A DNA stretch of 64,000 nt from Spongilla lacustris (Eukaryota > Porifera > Demospongiae > Spongillida > Spongillidae): NCBI GenBank assembly GCA_949361645.1, contig OX442434.1, forward strand, positions 1,046,104 through 1,110,103. The letters run 5' to 3'. The position numbers were made by a program, and so were the translations under genes. Positions 11,522 to 23,313 of this stretch are shown piece after piece. The notes under the pieces are model-generated. The model saw nothing but the letters and a program-made list of their open reading frames with translations, searched no databases and was not told where the DNA came from. How positions within the stretch are numbered: position 1 is the first letter of the stretch; every line of letters begins with the position of its first letter.

Positions 11522-14044
11522 TCAACGCAAACTCCAATAATTTTTGATTGAGGACATAAATGATGTGTCCGATTTTGTTTCAATGCTGACCCCTTCGTAA
11601 TAATGTTCGAAGTCCTGAGAAAATAAATATAGAAGGCAAGTGAAGTATTGGGTGGGAATAAATATATAAACTTACTCTGTAGCTGACGGTGGTGTCATTA
11701 GTTGAGGGACACAGGCAGTTAAACAAGGCAAACCATGCCTCTTCAGGTGACTTTTTACCCTCAATTACATCCGGATGAGAATGTGGATTAAAGAATTTAT
11801 GCATTTCATCTGAGGAAACTACACCAGTTCTGCGTGAATCCAACTTCTGAAACACCTATAAGTTTATATTGGAAGCAGGTAAAACTAATTAGCATTGTTT
11901 ACACATTACCTTGAGGATAAGAGCTTTCCTTTCTTCACTCATCTCTCCTACCAGTGCCTGCACACTGCCATCAAAGTACAGACCTTCACCACTGCAAATA
12001 CCAGCATTCTTAAGTATAGCCCACATATGCTCAAAGTCCTGATGGGGGAGTAGTCAATCCCTACCACCAACACAACACCTTACTTCATGTGTCAAGCCAA
12101 TGTGAAACGTCCTTAACGCCTGATGGAGCACAGTTTTTCCCACAAAACCTTTCGAGTCAGCAATCTTTTCAAGGTGCCTTCCTAATCCGACCAGAGTCTT
12201 ACTAGCACGTCCTTGGAGCCGGCTCCTTAACATGCCTAATTAACAGGGAGCACAATGTATCCAGTCATATCTTCATACCTAGAAATTCTGCCTACATCAA
12301 AGCCACACCTCCCCTATCACCCACCTTGTAGTGTGCGTAGCAAGCCTTCCTCCTTCTCATCCAAATCAGAGGCGGGCTCGTTAATGTATTCTGCCAAAGC
12401 TCGCTGCTCTGCCAAACTTTTCTCTGCAAAACTGCATGCCCAAGAGCAAATGCATTTCACACACAACTCAGCCGGTTACTACTACAACTTACAGTGTTTG
12501 CCTCTTGATGTCCTCATCTATGAATGTTATTCTAATCCCTAATAGACTGTTGCCATCCTTATTAGATAAGGATGGGTGGTCCTTAGCATTGAAATGTAAG
12601 GTGACACCCTTCAAAATACAGGATGTAAGATAAATAGTACTCATAGACTATGGTGCACCTTTTTGATTGAATTGATTTGGTAAGGTTGTCCCTTCTTGCG
12701 TCCAAGCAGATGACAGTATATACCTCTCTGAATTACAGGCAATGCTGACGACCTGGTTAGTAATAACACAATGACACACACACTGCATACAACATGGACT
12801 GACACACCTTGGACCCAGCTGTCTAAACTCATATATGGCCATGGAGTTGTCAGTGAGAAAGAAATATCCACACAACTTTCTATGAGCATTACGACCATTC
12901 CTTTTAAAGTAATTGAAGCTAACAGCACAGTTATAGTATTACATGCAGGCTCTCACTGGGTGAGTATCCTTGCACCGAATGAAATCCTCTTGGCCAGGGC
13001 TGCCTCAACAGCTCCCTGACCTAGCACCAGGTTACCAACACCTCTCTCCTGCATGGGTAGGGGAGGGGCTGGTGATGTCTCAACCACTTTGCAACGTTCG
13101 TGAGATAGCATCCTTTCTTCTACAAAACTTGCATGGCTCTAGGAGAGGAACAATAACAATGATGGAAGCCAAGACCTCATGTACAGTGTGTAAATGCAGC
13201 TAACCTCAGGTTTGATGGGACACTCCAAGTCCTCAATAGTCTCACAATCCTGGTGAATTGAGGGGGTTCTGTTTTCCGTATCCATCACTGAGTTTCCAAG
13301 GCAGCCACGTAAGGGGGCAGCCATCCCCCAGCTGCATGAACATCACACCAGGTCTCAAAAATATAATAAAGCAATGCAGAGCCATATGGACCTGATGTTG
13401 GATCTCTGAGTGTCATCGGTGGCCAATGGTGGAGGCAATAGTTGCTAAAATGAGAGTACAGGGTGGTACAAATAACATGCAATCATAATATTGACAAAGA
13501 AGGAGCTCACAATAGGCTGCATGGTGTCATCAGGCTCATTAAGATGGCTCAAATCCAGTGGTGAGACACTACAATGCAGCATATTTAGTCATAAGTAGGC
13601 TGGCAGTAGCCATAACTCACCCCTCCGGAGCTTTAGGGCCCACAGTTCTTCTAAACGGCTTCACAGTCATTGCCTACGGTTTGTGTGTAACGGGTAAGGC
13701 ACATGCGTGTAAAACGCAGAGAGAGTGCATTGTGTTATTGCGGTACATACCGGCATAACCCCGCTACTAGTAGAAGGGGGAGTGGTCACCTGCTTTTCCA
13801 CCCAAGCTTGCACTTTTTCCACAGGTTTAGTAGAAGCGTACACTTTATTATTCGTTGTTAACCTCATTTGAGCTTGATCAAGGTAGCTGTGTTTCTTGAC
13901 AACGGTGCGCATAGACGGCTGTGCCAGAAAGTCGGAAGAATAAGGCTTTCTTCTCGGGGCATGTGGCGTGCTGCTCGAGCTCAATTGCGAGCTCTCACGA
14001 GACTTTCCAGGCATGGAACTTTTGTTGTAAAGAGCAACAGCCAT
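11522..14044 (-). CDS. CAPS2: Calcyphosin-2-like EF-hand protein
   Basis: A predicted calcium-binding protein of the calcyphosin family. The C-terminal exons give DFEHMWAILKNAGI, an EF-hand-like segment VFQKLDSRRTGVVSSDEMHK, PEEAWFALFNCL, and the last exon DFEHYYEGVSIET before the stop. The 'DFE-YYEG-SI' ending is characteristic of calcyphosin-2 as I remember it. The loop DSRRTGVVSSDE has Asp, Arg/Thr, Val and Glu at ligand positions and looks degenerate, so calcium binding may be weak. The N-terminal exon from ATG at 14044 is Ser/Pro/Lys-rich and probably disordered (MAVALYNKSSMPGKSRESSQ). Seven or so exons are implied. The start is chosen as the first ATG in the long upstream frame. It lies 171 bases downstream of the TNPO3 stop on the same strand. 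Confidence 0.72.
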
Positions 14045-14215
14045 AGTAGTACGCCTCAATTGCGGACAAGCGGGCGCAACGTTTACCGCCACATTTTTTT
14101 AAAAAGCCATTTCACTCTGTTCGTAACCATAGCAATCATAACGCGCATGCGCAATTATTACAGTACACGGCGAGACCTAAAAATATTATTTTGAGACATA
14201 ATGGTAGAATTGAAA

Positions 14216-17200
14216 CTATCTATAGAGTTTTGAGAAGCTCTTGACGATAGGAGGAAGAGATTGTTGATCCGCACATCTATATCAATGTGAAGAAAATTCG
14301 ATATTCATCCTCTATTAACAGTGCACTTACTCTTTGACATCATGAACAAATTTTGCCTTCTGGTCTGGTGAGACATTAATAGTGCTTGAAGAAGGTATGA
14401 CATCGACAGAGGCCTTGAGCATCTGGCACATAGGCTAAAAAGGATGACATGGCATAGCAATGAACAATCACATAGTTTTCAGAATCACTAGAACAACACG
14501 CACCTCTCTCCCAAACTCTAACAGTTCCCAAAGCACCTCTGTTGATTCAGCCTGCATGTAGGATGGCAGGTGGACGAAACCAGTAACCAATCCTACCAGA
14601 GAATAGAGATTTTATAGTCACCATGACAACCACAAATACACACATACACAACAAACACACCATTCATCAGCAGCTGTCCATTCTGAGCTAAAATGGACTG
14701 CACAGCATGCAGTCTTAACTGCTGCTCTTCAGTTCCCTAGGAGAAGGAACAAATCAAACATGGAGGGCTTCAGAGGCACAATGTACCTGCTCAGCCTCCG
14801 AAGGACAGTGCACAAGGTCCTTGATAAACTTCATAACAGAAGCAAAGGCATCTCTGTGGTGAAGAGTGCAAGCAACCAAGGCACACTGGATCACCATGTT
14901 TGCCACAGGGCTGGAGATAAACGCCAAAGGGTTCTTCTGAAGAAACCTTCAAAGCACATGAAACAGTGGTAACAATCATGAAACCCTTTAAAAGAGCTAC
15001 TTGACAACATATAACAAGGTGTGATATACACTGCAATAAAGAAAAAACCTAACTAAAATACACACACCTGTAGCACAGCCTGAACAGGTCATCCACAGTG
15101 TCTGGATGGTTAATAAGCCCCCCTTCACCACTGAGGATGGGCAGTGTCAGTTCTGTAAACATATGAAGCATCTGCAGCAAGCCCTGGAGGCAAGATGGTT
15201 CAGAGCCAAACTCATCCACGATGATAGAACCCAAGTAGAGAAAACAGGAATGGTGATGGTCTCGATAGATAGACACAGCCTGGTTAAGTCAGAGAAGGGG
15301 AAAAACAAAAGTGAGCTAAAAATGGAGACACAATTTCCGAGACGAAGTTGTCTTTTACCAGTGTTATCATAGGTTCCAGTAGAACAAAAGCTGACTTCTT
15401 CACACACCTGATCATGAATCTTAAGCATCTGTATCAAATAGGAAAATAGGGCATAGCTCTATGATACAATGTATGTGTGTGTGTGTGTATGTGTAGAGGA
15501 AAGCTCACCTGCACGCCCGCTCTATGACCTTCTGATCATGCTTATAGCGTATGCAGATGTCAGAAATGACAGGCCACAGCTGCAGTGTAATGAATAGAAG
15601 GAATAAATCATTGATGTAGTGCGAATGATACATGCAGGCTGCTGTAACCGCGTAACAGGAAACTGCAAGAACTGAATTTTAAAGCACAGTGTCAGTAAAT
15701 AAGTTAGGTACACTGTTGACACACCGGGCGTACTTAAATACAATATATGCCATAACTCCCAAGTGTAGTTGTATGCGTCGCCAGGTTAGCACATTACACA
15801 AAGGCCAAGAACACCTTTTACAGATACACAACATTGCCACATGGTCTCAAGGGAGGTGTTACTATGGCAACAATGCTGTACCAGGGAGTAAGGGTGCCTT
15901 CAATGGGTAGATACTAGTCCGATGCAACCAAACTGGCATAAACAAGTTAACAACATGCAAACACACAATCTTTCATACACATAACGTGCCTGTTCAACAC
16001 TAAGGGACAGAAAACAGTTCCTGCTTCAAAGTTGAGAACACTACTCCCACACACAATATGTTCACTTGCCGATGGCAATATGTTTAAACAACTGCATACC
16101 AAGACACGTAACAACTAAGGTGTGGTGGCTATACCTGGCTCTGGTACGAGGCACCACTCATCACCATTAACCATTTAGTATCAAGGTTAAAAAACAGACC
16201 ATAAAAGCTGTATATTTTTAATAACCTTTCCTGACAAGTGGTGAAATGTACACAAGCATCTATCTTATCTTGTGACTACTACCGACTAAGATGACACAAG
16301 GCATCTCATGTAAGGCTGGGCACAAGGCATCTCATGTAAGGCTGGGCACAAGGCATCTCATGTAAGGCTGGGCACAAGGCATCTCATGTAAGGCTGGGCA
16401 CAAGGCATCTCATGTAAGGCTGGGCAACCATGAGGTGATAAGTCGCTTGGAGTTGAAATTGCTCTGCTTCCAAGCAACTACTTCACCTTCACAAAAAAAA
16501 CCTTGCCCAGGCTAAGAAGTAGCTGAGGATTTGCACACACACATGCACACCCACACATGCACACACACACCACACACACACACACACACACATACAACTA
16601 CCAAAAATCATAACGAGCAAGAAAGGATGGCTACCACACCCACAATGCCACACCAACCAACCTCTTGGATAATTAGCTCACAAGGATGTACCGAACCATC
16701 CTTGACCTCCAGGACACAGCTCCTGAACACAGCAGTAAGCCTGTCCAACCACAGCGTTGGGTCCGAAGGGCTGCCAGACTGGTACCCTTGCGTTTGATGG
16801 GCTATCTGAAGGGTCAAAAAGAATGCTGCAGCAGTAGTTCATATTAACTACTTTACCAATATAAATAGCTGGACCAACACCCCCAAGTCCAATGTACACA
16901 CATGCACACAGCCACACACCACGAAGGCAAGTACACACATACACACACCAAGGCAGAGTACACACCTCATGTAGGGCTGCATACACATCTCGGAGCAGTA
17001 CACAAGTACACATAACCTCAACCTCACAAAAAGGTACATAATACAAGCACACACACACACACCTATATCTCATGAATACACACACACCTATATCTCATGA
17101 AATACACACACACCTATATCTCATGAATACACACACACTTATATCTCATGAAATACGCACACCTATATCTCATGAAATACACACACACACCTATATCTCA

Positions 17201-17262
17201 TGAAATACTCACACACACACCTATATTTCATGAAATACACACACACACCTATATCTCATGAA

Positions 17263-17303
<41 letters not shown>

Positions 17304-20300
17304 TATCTCATGAAATACACACACACACCCCTCCGCAAACACACACACAACCATACCTCGTGGAGGGGGACTGCTTGGAGCTGACACAGGCTACGAATTC
17401 CAGGAGTGATTTCCTCTGCAGACATGCTGGATACCACCTCAGCAGCTCCTTTGAAACAACCCAACTGTTATTCCTTGTCATGCGACAGGTGGCAAACCCA
17501 TACCTTTCAGCAGCCCCACGATAGCATCATTTGAAAGGCGCAGGTTGTCGGCTGCTTGTATGATCTTATAGTGGGCAGTGAACAAAAGTATGCATTAGTC
17601 CCACAAGATATGCATTAGGCTCAAAAAGCATGCATTAGGCTCAAAACATATGCATTAGAGTCAAAATGTATGCATTAACACTAGGCTCTAAAGTTCAATC
17701 ACATCTACAACAACACACTACGAGATGCGGTTTGGCAATGATTGTGCAATGCTCAACCAGGAAAGAAGGGGTTAAATTATGGCAATGGTGTAGCATACCT
17801 GAAGCAGCAGGTGGAAGTGTGAGGCCATTCTGTTCCGACACTTCTGGCACACACTTTGAACAGCCCTTGCAGCGTAAGTGGCCACCGCTGGAATCTTTAG
17901 CCCCAGCAGCAGGAACACCAGCACTTGGTCTGAGGAAGAGGAGGGGAGCAATATGGCACAATTTCCCGCTGGTGGTAAACACCCCCCCCACCCCCCTACA
18001 ATAAAATAGAGTACCTAAAAGGTCAGGATGAAGGTCGATCCAGTCAACCAGTTCAGCCATTAGTCGCAGCGTGGTTGCCCGTATCGCATAATGCTCATCT
18101 GGTGGGATGGAGAGGAGCACAGGGACAGCGATGGGTAGCACCTGAGATTCATCTCTGAGATGGTTGGAGAGCGAAACAGTACATACATGACTTTACACAC
18201 AAATGTGACTCAATGAATATTCTTCCCACCATACAAACTACCACACTGGTACCTCCACCCTCCTCTTTTGCCTACCATGAGCGCTACTACCATTGCTTAA
18301 CTGGATATCAGTACCTCCCAAGTGAAGTGAAACTTTGTGATGTCCAGATTAACAACTTTGGGACAAAAAAGTGGGACAAAGTTTTTGAAATCTTATTTAT
18401 GTTTATGGCTGGGATTTTAACACATATTGACTTTTCAATTGCATGAATTCTTGCTACCTCCTATTACATTACTTTGGAACAATAGGAGGTAGCGAGAATT
18501 GGTGCAAATCAAAAGTCCATATGTGTTTATTCATCAATCTACAGAAGGACAAACTTAAGACTCTTTAGCACCTATGGGTAAAAATCCCTGCCAATAAAAA
18601 GGTTTGTCCCACTTTTTGGGATAATTAAGCCTTGGCTGCCAAAAATAGCATCTAAATTGTCCACAATCTGTGCAATGCATTCCACACACGGGTATGTACC
18701 CACGCGAGTGAGATAGTTTCATTAGCGAGTTCTTTCCATTATAACTGTACCATGTACAATAGATGCATGCAAAAAAAAACAAAACCCCATAATTTACAAA
18801 ACGCACACAATCACATGCACGCACACCTACAAACCACAATGCGACTTACGATCTGATGGATGGTGCCACAGCATGCATCACAAAGAGGCAGGCTTCCTTC
18901 ATGCTCCACGACGTACCAGGTTTCACAATGGTCGCATACAGCTGTTGTAGAGTGGACCATTAAGGGGTGGTGGGTGGGTGGGTGGGTGGGTGGGCGGGTG
19001 GGGGGGCCAACTTACCTCAGAGAAGATGCTTAAAGACCCCACCAAGTAGACTACATCTCTAAGAAGCTCAACCACATTATTCCTGAACTCAGAGAAGTCA
19101 TCTTTTTCAGGCACGGTTGTCTGTAAGCAACGAGAATGGTTCCACGGCACAAAACCAAAAGTGGGACTGCTTACTGGGGAAGTATCTTCATCCAGTTGGC
19201 AGTGCTTACACAGACCCAGGATCAGCTGATGAATGTAGGGGGAAAATAGAGCCACTACAGACTCGTCATTTAGTTTGAAGAGTTCTTCTGACAAACGATA
19301 CCAGACATTAAAAGTGATATCGGCAATCTGGCGAATAAACAGGACACATAAACAGAAAAGGTCAAGTACAGAAGAAAGTGCCCACAAAGCATCTGATTAA
19401 CTGAACTGATGAGTTTGAGGTTGCATGTGATCACACATGCATGGGCATGTGATCGCACATGCATGGGCATGTGATCGCACATGCATGGGCATGTGATCGC
19501 ACATGCATGGGCATGTGTGATCACACGGCATGGGCATGTGATCACACGTGCATGGGCATGTGTGATCACACGGCATGGGCATGTGATCACACGTGCATGG
19601 GCATGTGTATGTGCATGTGATCACACATGCTTGGGATGTGTACATGCATGTGACCACACAGGCTTGGATGTGATTGTGACCACAGGTGCATGGGATGTGT
19701 ATGTGCATGTGGAAGTAACAGCATTACCCACCTCATAGTCAGCATGGCCTACACACATCAGCAAGGTGCAATAGATCTGAAGATCCCCGAGATCTGTGTT
19801 AGGCTGGTGGATCGTATAATAGAGAAAGGACTCCGCCGTTTCAGTGAAGATCCTACACAAGCAGTAAGCCCTACAAAGATCCGTGAATACCAACAAGGAC
19901 TAATAAACAACAATACACACCTGCACAACAATTACAAGAGAGCAACTTTTTTTAAAAGTGCAACACGCAACCACAGCAATTTGTTACTGAAATTCACTGA
20001 ATTGTGTTATGTGCTCAGCTCAGTGGCCTCATGTGCTCAGTAAATACTGCCACCAACCACCACATAGTCCATATACAGTACAAGTTACAACACACACACC
20101 CAGCACATAGCACCCACACCCCATCACATAGCACCCACACCCCCAGCACATAGCACCCACATCCCAGCACATAGCACCCACACCCCCAGCACATAGCACC
20201 CACACCCCAGCACATAGCACCCACACCCCCAGCACATAGCACCCACACCCCCAGCACATAGCACCCACACCCCAGCACATAGCACCCACACCCCAGCACA

Positions 20301-21255
20301 CAAACACACACCCCAGCCAATAGCACCCACACCCCCAGCACCCACACCCCAGCACACACCCCCAGCACACACACACACCAGCACACGCCCCCAGCACCCA
20401 CACACACACATGTCACTGTCTTCTGCTTCCACAGCAGCATGAAAAACAGGTTTGAGCTGGTCCACGTAAGTCTTCATAGTCACGGGCAAGGATCCATACT
20501 TAGTGGCGTCCTCACAGACGTACAATAGGGAACAGATGCAGTCAGTGGCTGCTTCATGCAGCTTGCTGGTGGCCAACATGTGCTAACAAAGCAGTAAGGA
20601 CAAATGGATCAGTAGCACCCACACCTTCCTCCCCCACCCAACCTCCCTCCACCACCTCATCCACCCACTCCACCTCATCAACTATCCCACCCACCCTCAC
20701 TTCCCTCATCCCCACTCCACCCCATCAACTATCCCACCCACCCTCACTTCCCTCATCCATTGTTCATTACCCTTCAACACCCAAACTTTCCTTCTTAGTG
20801 TCTTAGCTGCCCAAATCCAATACCTATGACATCATTTAGGTGCAATGTGCTCACTAATGTCTGAAATGGTGCCTTCAGCAGGTCACTTTGTGCCAGCTTA
20901 TCCGCAGGAAAGTTTCCAAGCTGCACCCAGCTGCCAAGACAGGCAAATACCTTGAAATGGCAAAGGAGAGGAAAAGAAGGGAAAGGAAAGGAAGAAAGTG
21001 GGGAGAAACAGAAGGGAGAGAGGAGAGGAGGGAAGAAAGGAGAGAGACAAATCAAACACCCACATACACACAAACACCCACACACACACACTCAACTTAC
21101 TCTGACATGGATGTCCGCATGGGTTTGGGAATCTGGCAGGGTACTGAGGCAGTTGGCCAGCATGTCCAGCACCAGACCACAGTACTGCCCCAGTATCACC
21201 TTCCATTCCTCCCTCCTATTGCTACCCAGCCGCAAGGTACGATTTCCAATCTGGT

Positions 21256-21289
<34 letters not shown>

Positions 21290-22365
21290 AGGGGAAAGGT
21301 GGAACATGGTACAGGTGCAGATCACCAGACAAACCTCCTCTGGAAGGATTATCAGGATGTCCAAGAGAACTGATATTGTTGCTATGTCATGCCCGAATCT
21401 GTATGATAATTGGCATAAAGGTCACAATAGCTACTCTAATGCATCCCTTCGTGGTAGACATATCACACAAGCTAGCCCCTCTCCCTCCCCCAACTCCTTC
21501 TCCCTCCATCCCTCTCTGAGATCTCCCTCCATCCCATCCCCAACTCCCTCTCTCCCTCCATCTCTTTCTCTCCATCTCTCTCTACATCTCTTTCCCTCCA
21601 TCCCCTTCTCCCTTACTTCCTCCACCTCTCTCTCTACATCTCTTTCCCTCCATCCCCTTCTCCCTTACTTCCTCCACCTCTCTCTCTCCATCTCTTTCCC
21701 TCCATCCCCTTCTCCCACCTCCCTCTCTCTTACTTCCTCCACCTCTCTCCCCCACCTGTTTATCACATCCATCACGACATCATTCCAACCCGTCATCTGA
21801 AGACTCAAGTCCGCTAGTGCCATGGCCAACTATCAACAAGGGAACCTACTATTGGAAGGCACACACTTCTCCTCTCCTCCCGCCTCGTACCTGTCTGACG
21901 ATGGGAGCCGATGCACCGCAGAGTTCCTTTAAGTGGTGCAGTATGGAATCTCGTAGCGCCTGCACGAGTTCGTCGGGGTCAACAGAGACATGCAGAAAAG
22001 GGCAATGAAGGAAGACCTACAAGGTGCGTCTCTGCAGGGAGCTCTTCGAACGATAGCCTTATCTTTGTTTGCATGGTCTGCGCGGCAAAGTAACTGGTCT
22101 CCGTGTCGCGCTTAAGGAGCAGCAGTTGATCGGCTACTTCCCAAGCATGCACCTGGCAAAAAATAGTGTGTTCACGCGAACTTTAGTCTTACCGCAACAT
22201 GTAAGCGGTAAGTGTATCCCAAAGGGAGTGTGCATTAATTAGACGACTTACCGATGCCTGCAATTTCATTAACCACGCCGACGCTTTCTCTTTTTCGCTA
22301 ACATCTTCGTTTCTGTATAGGGCGTCTAATACCTGCAGCACAAGCTCAAGAGCAGGCTTTTCCAT
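14216..22365 (-). CDS. TNPO3: Transportin-3 (importin-beta family)
   Basis: This is a nuclear import receptor for phosphorylated SR splicing factors, built from HEAT repeats. Matches run in order from the N-terminus ([64 protein letters not shown]). They continue through [50 protein letters not shown] and [20 protein letters not shown], then [11 protein letters not shown] and [34 protein letters not shown]. The C-terminus is [17 protein letters not shown] before TAG at 14216. Length is comparable to the usual ~920 residues. The gene has at least twenty exons, and its introns carry many private tandem repeats plus one fold-back element. It is divergent from SNRPE, 177 bases apart. Confidence 0.95.
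16295..16424. repeat. 26-base minisatellite, five perfect copies
   Basis: Five identical tandem copies of a unit beginning CACAAGGCATCTCATGTAAG and ending GCTGGG, in a TNPO3 intron. The perfect identity suggests recent expansion. Confidence 0.95.
17050..17345. repeat. 26-28-base minisatellite with (CA)n
   Basis: About nine copies of ACACACCTATATCTCATGAA followed by ATACAC, with variable CA number, inside a TNPO3 intron. The array ends a few bases from the exon encoding [12 protein letters not shown], on its donor side. Confidence 0.88.
18345..18640. repeat. Fold-back (inverted-repeat) element in a TNPO3 intron
   Basis: Two arms are complementary around about 18460-18480. The inner stem pairs GAATTCTTGCTACCTCCTAT with AATAGGAGGTAGCGAGAATT. 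The stem extends outward through 'cacatattgacttttcaatt' against its reverse partner 'aaatcaaaagtccatatgtg'. Near the ends, AAAAAGTGGGACAAAG is matched by TTTGTCCCACTTTTT. Identity is about 80 percent with some gaps. The shape fits a short non-autonomous hairpin transposable element (MITE-like), but no target duplication was established. Confidence 0.75.
18965..19006. repeat. (GGGT)n tract
   Basis: A short GGTGGGTGGGTGGG-type tract in a TNPO3 intron. It is close to the splice acceptor of the next exon on the coding strand. Confidence 0.8.
19425..19715. repeat. 22-base minisatellite (GCATGGGCATGTGATCGCACAT)
   Basis: About twelve copies with two alternating subtypes (GATCGCACAT and GATCACACGG/GTGTGATCAC), in a TNPO3 intron. 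The unit is nearly palindromic (TGTGATCACA). Confidence 0.88.
20095..20410. repeat. 22-base minisatellite (CCCAGCACATAGCACCCACA)
   Basis: About fourteen copies in a TNPO3 intron. On the coding strand the array is G/T-rich and begins immediately after the exon ending in VEAEDSD (GACAT|GTGTGTGTGGG), touching the donor. Confidence 0.88.
21258..21288. repeat. Poly-G run (31 bases)
   Basis: An uninterrupted G tract in a TNPO3 intron. On the coding strand it is a C run. Confidence 0.95.
21480..21758. repeat. CT-rich imperfect minisatellite
   Basis: Variants of CTTACTTCCTCCACCTCTCT and CATCTCTTTCCCTCCATCCC. On the coding strand it is purine-rich and starts directly after a donor (AACAG|GTGGGGGAGAGAGG). 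Confidence 0.85.
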
Positions 22366-22542
22366 TGCCTCCTCTGATCAAGTACTGCAAAAACATACGA
22401 ATATTAAAAACTATTTTTACAAGTATACGACGTGCGTAACAGCGCGTATAACGAGTAATTTAGTATCAAACGCGCGCGCGTTGGGGTGCTGACTAATTAG
22501 AATACCCTGATTTCGCTGTAGTTTTTGGTAGACTGTTGTAGA
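22366..22542. promoter_or_regulatory. Bidirectional promoter region TNPO3/SNRPE
   Basis: 177 bases between divergent start codons. The stretch has a CpG-containing GCGCGCGCG core near 22471-22479 and no repeat. Its role is inferred from position only. Confidence 0.55.
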
Positions 22543-23143
22543 ATGGCCTACCGTGCTCAAAAAGTCCAGAAGGTTATGGTCCAACCCATAGTATCCTCAG
22601 ACATTGCACGTTTGTATTAGGGTGCATAAATAAGCTGTGCGCATGTGTTGTATATATCCTTGACATTATGCAGAACCTTATATTTCGCTACCTACAAAGT
22701 GTAAGTCACAAAACTTTTGCGTCATCAAAGTAACGGATGCAAATAATCTTTGTTACTCACATATTGCTGCTGCTTTATTTCAGAAATCTAGAGTTCAAGT
22801 GTGGCTCTACGGTCGAACGAACATGAGACTGGAGGGAGTCGTCATTGTGAGTGGTTCCCCTTTCACATTCCAAATGCTCGGTGTCACTTCGCCGCCCTCT
22901 GTCCACAGGGCTTTGACGAGTTTATGAACATCGTCATGGATGATGCTGAAGAGGTTTTCGTCAAAACAGATGCGAGGAAACAAATAGGTGCGTTTATTTT
23001 TCCAACGTTGATGCATAGTAATAACCCGTATCCTATGCATTTTTTGTTAACACACAAAATCAGGACGTATTCTTCTAAGAGGGGATAACATCACATTAAT
23101 CATGCAGGCCGGTGGCAGTGGCAACGCTGCGGACAAACAATAA
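22543..23143 (+). CDS. SNRPE: Small nuclear ribonucleoprotein E (Sm E)
   Basis: A core Sm-ring subunit of spliceosomal U1, U2, U4 and U5 snRNPs. Five exons join to an Sm-length protein of about 95 residues: [42 protein letters not shown] (Sm1 motif), [20 protein letters not shown], and [17 protein letters not shown] (Sm2 motif). Introns have standard GT-AG ends. The tail [10 protein letters not shown] is slightly longer than in the mammalian protein as remembered. The stop codon lies inside an AATAAA hexamer, so the polyadenylation signal may overlap the end of the coding region. Confidence 0.96.
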
Positions 23144-23144
23144 A
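23139..23144 (+). terminator. Possible poly(A) signal overlapping the SNRPE stop
   Basis: The final codons CAA TAA are followed by AC, creating AATAAA across the stop codon. A T/GT-rich stretch (ctttgtgttctgtgtc) lies about 15 to 30 bases downstream, as expected for a cleavage/polyadenylation site. If used, the 3' UTR would be only about 20 bases. Confidence 0.5.
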
Positions 23145-23313
23145 CTTCTCTACACCTTTGTGTTCTGTGTCATCTCCTTGTTGACAACCTTTTTTGATCA
23201 TGTTAAAACTGTTTAGATCAACTTCCTTTATATAGGCTTCTGATCGGATTTTATTAAAATTTTGTACCAGCATAGGTCTGTCTGATGTGGATTACAATGC
23301 ATCATGACTCTTT

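Noticed and set aside
16295..20410. Possible CRISPR-like spaced repeats
   Set aside because: These arrays are directly tandem, without unique spacers, and lie in introns of a eukaryotic gene.
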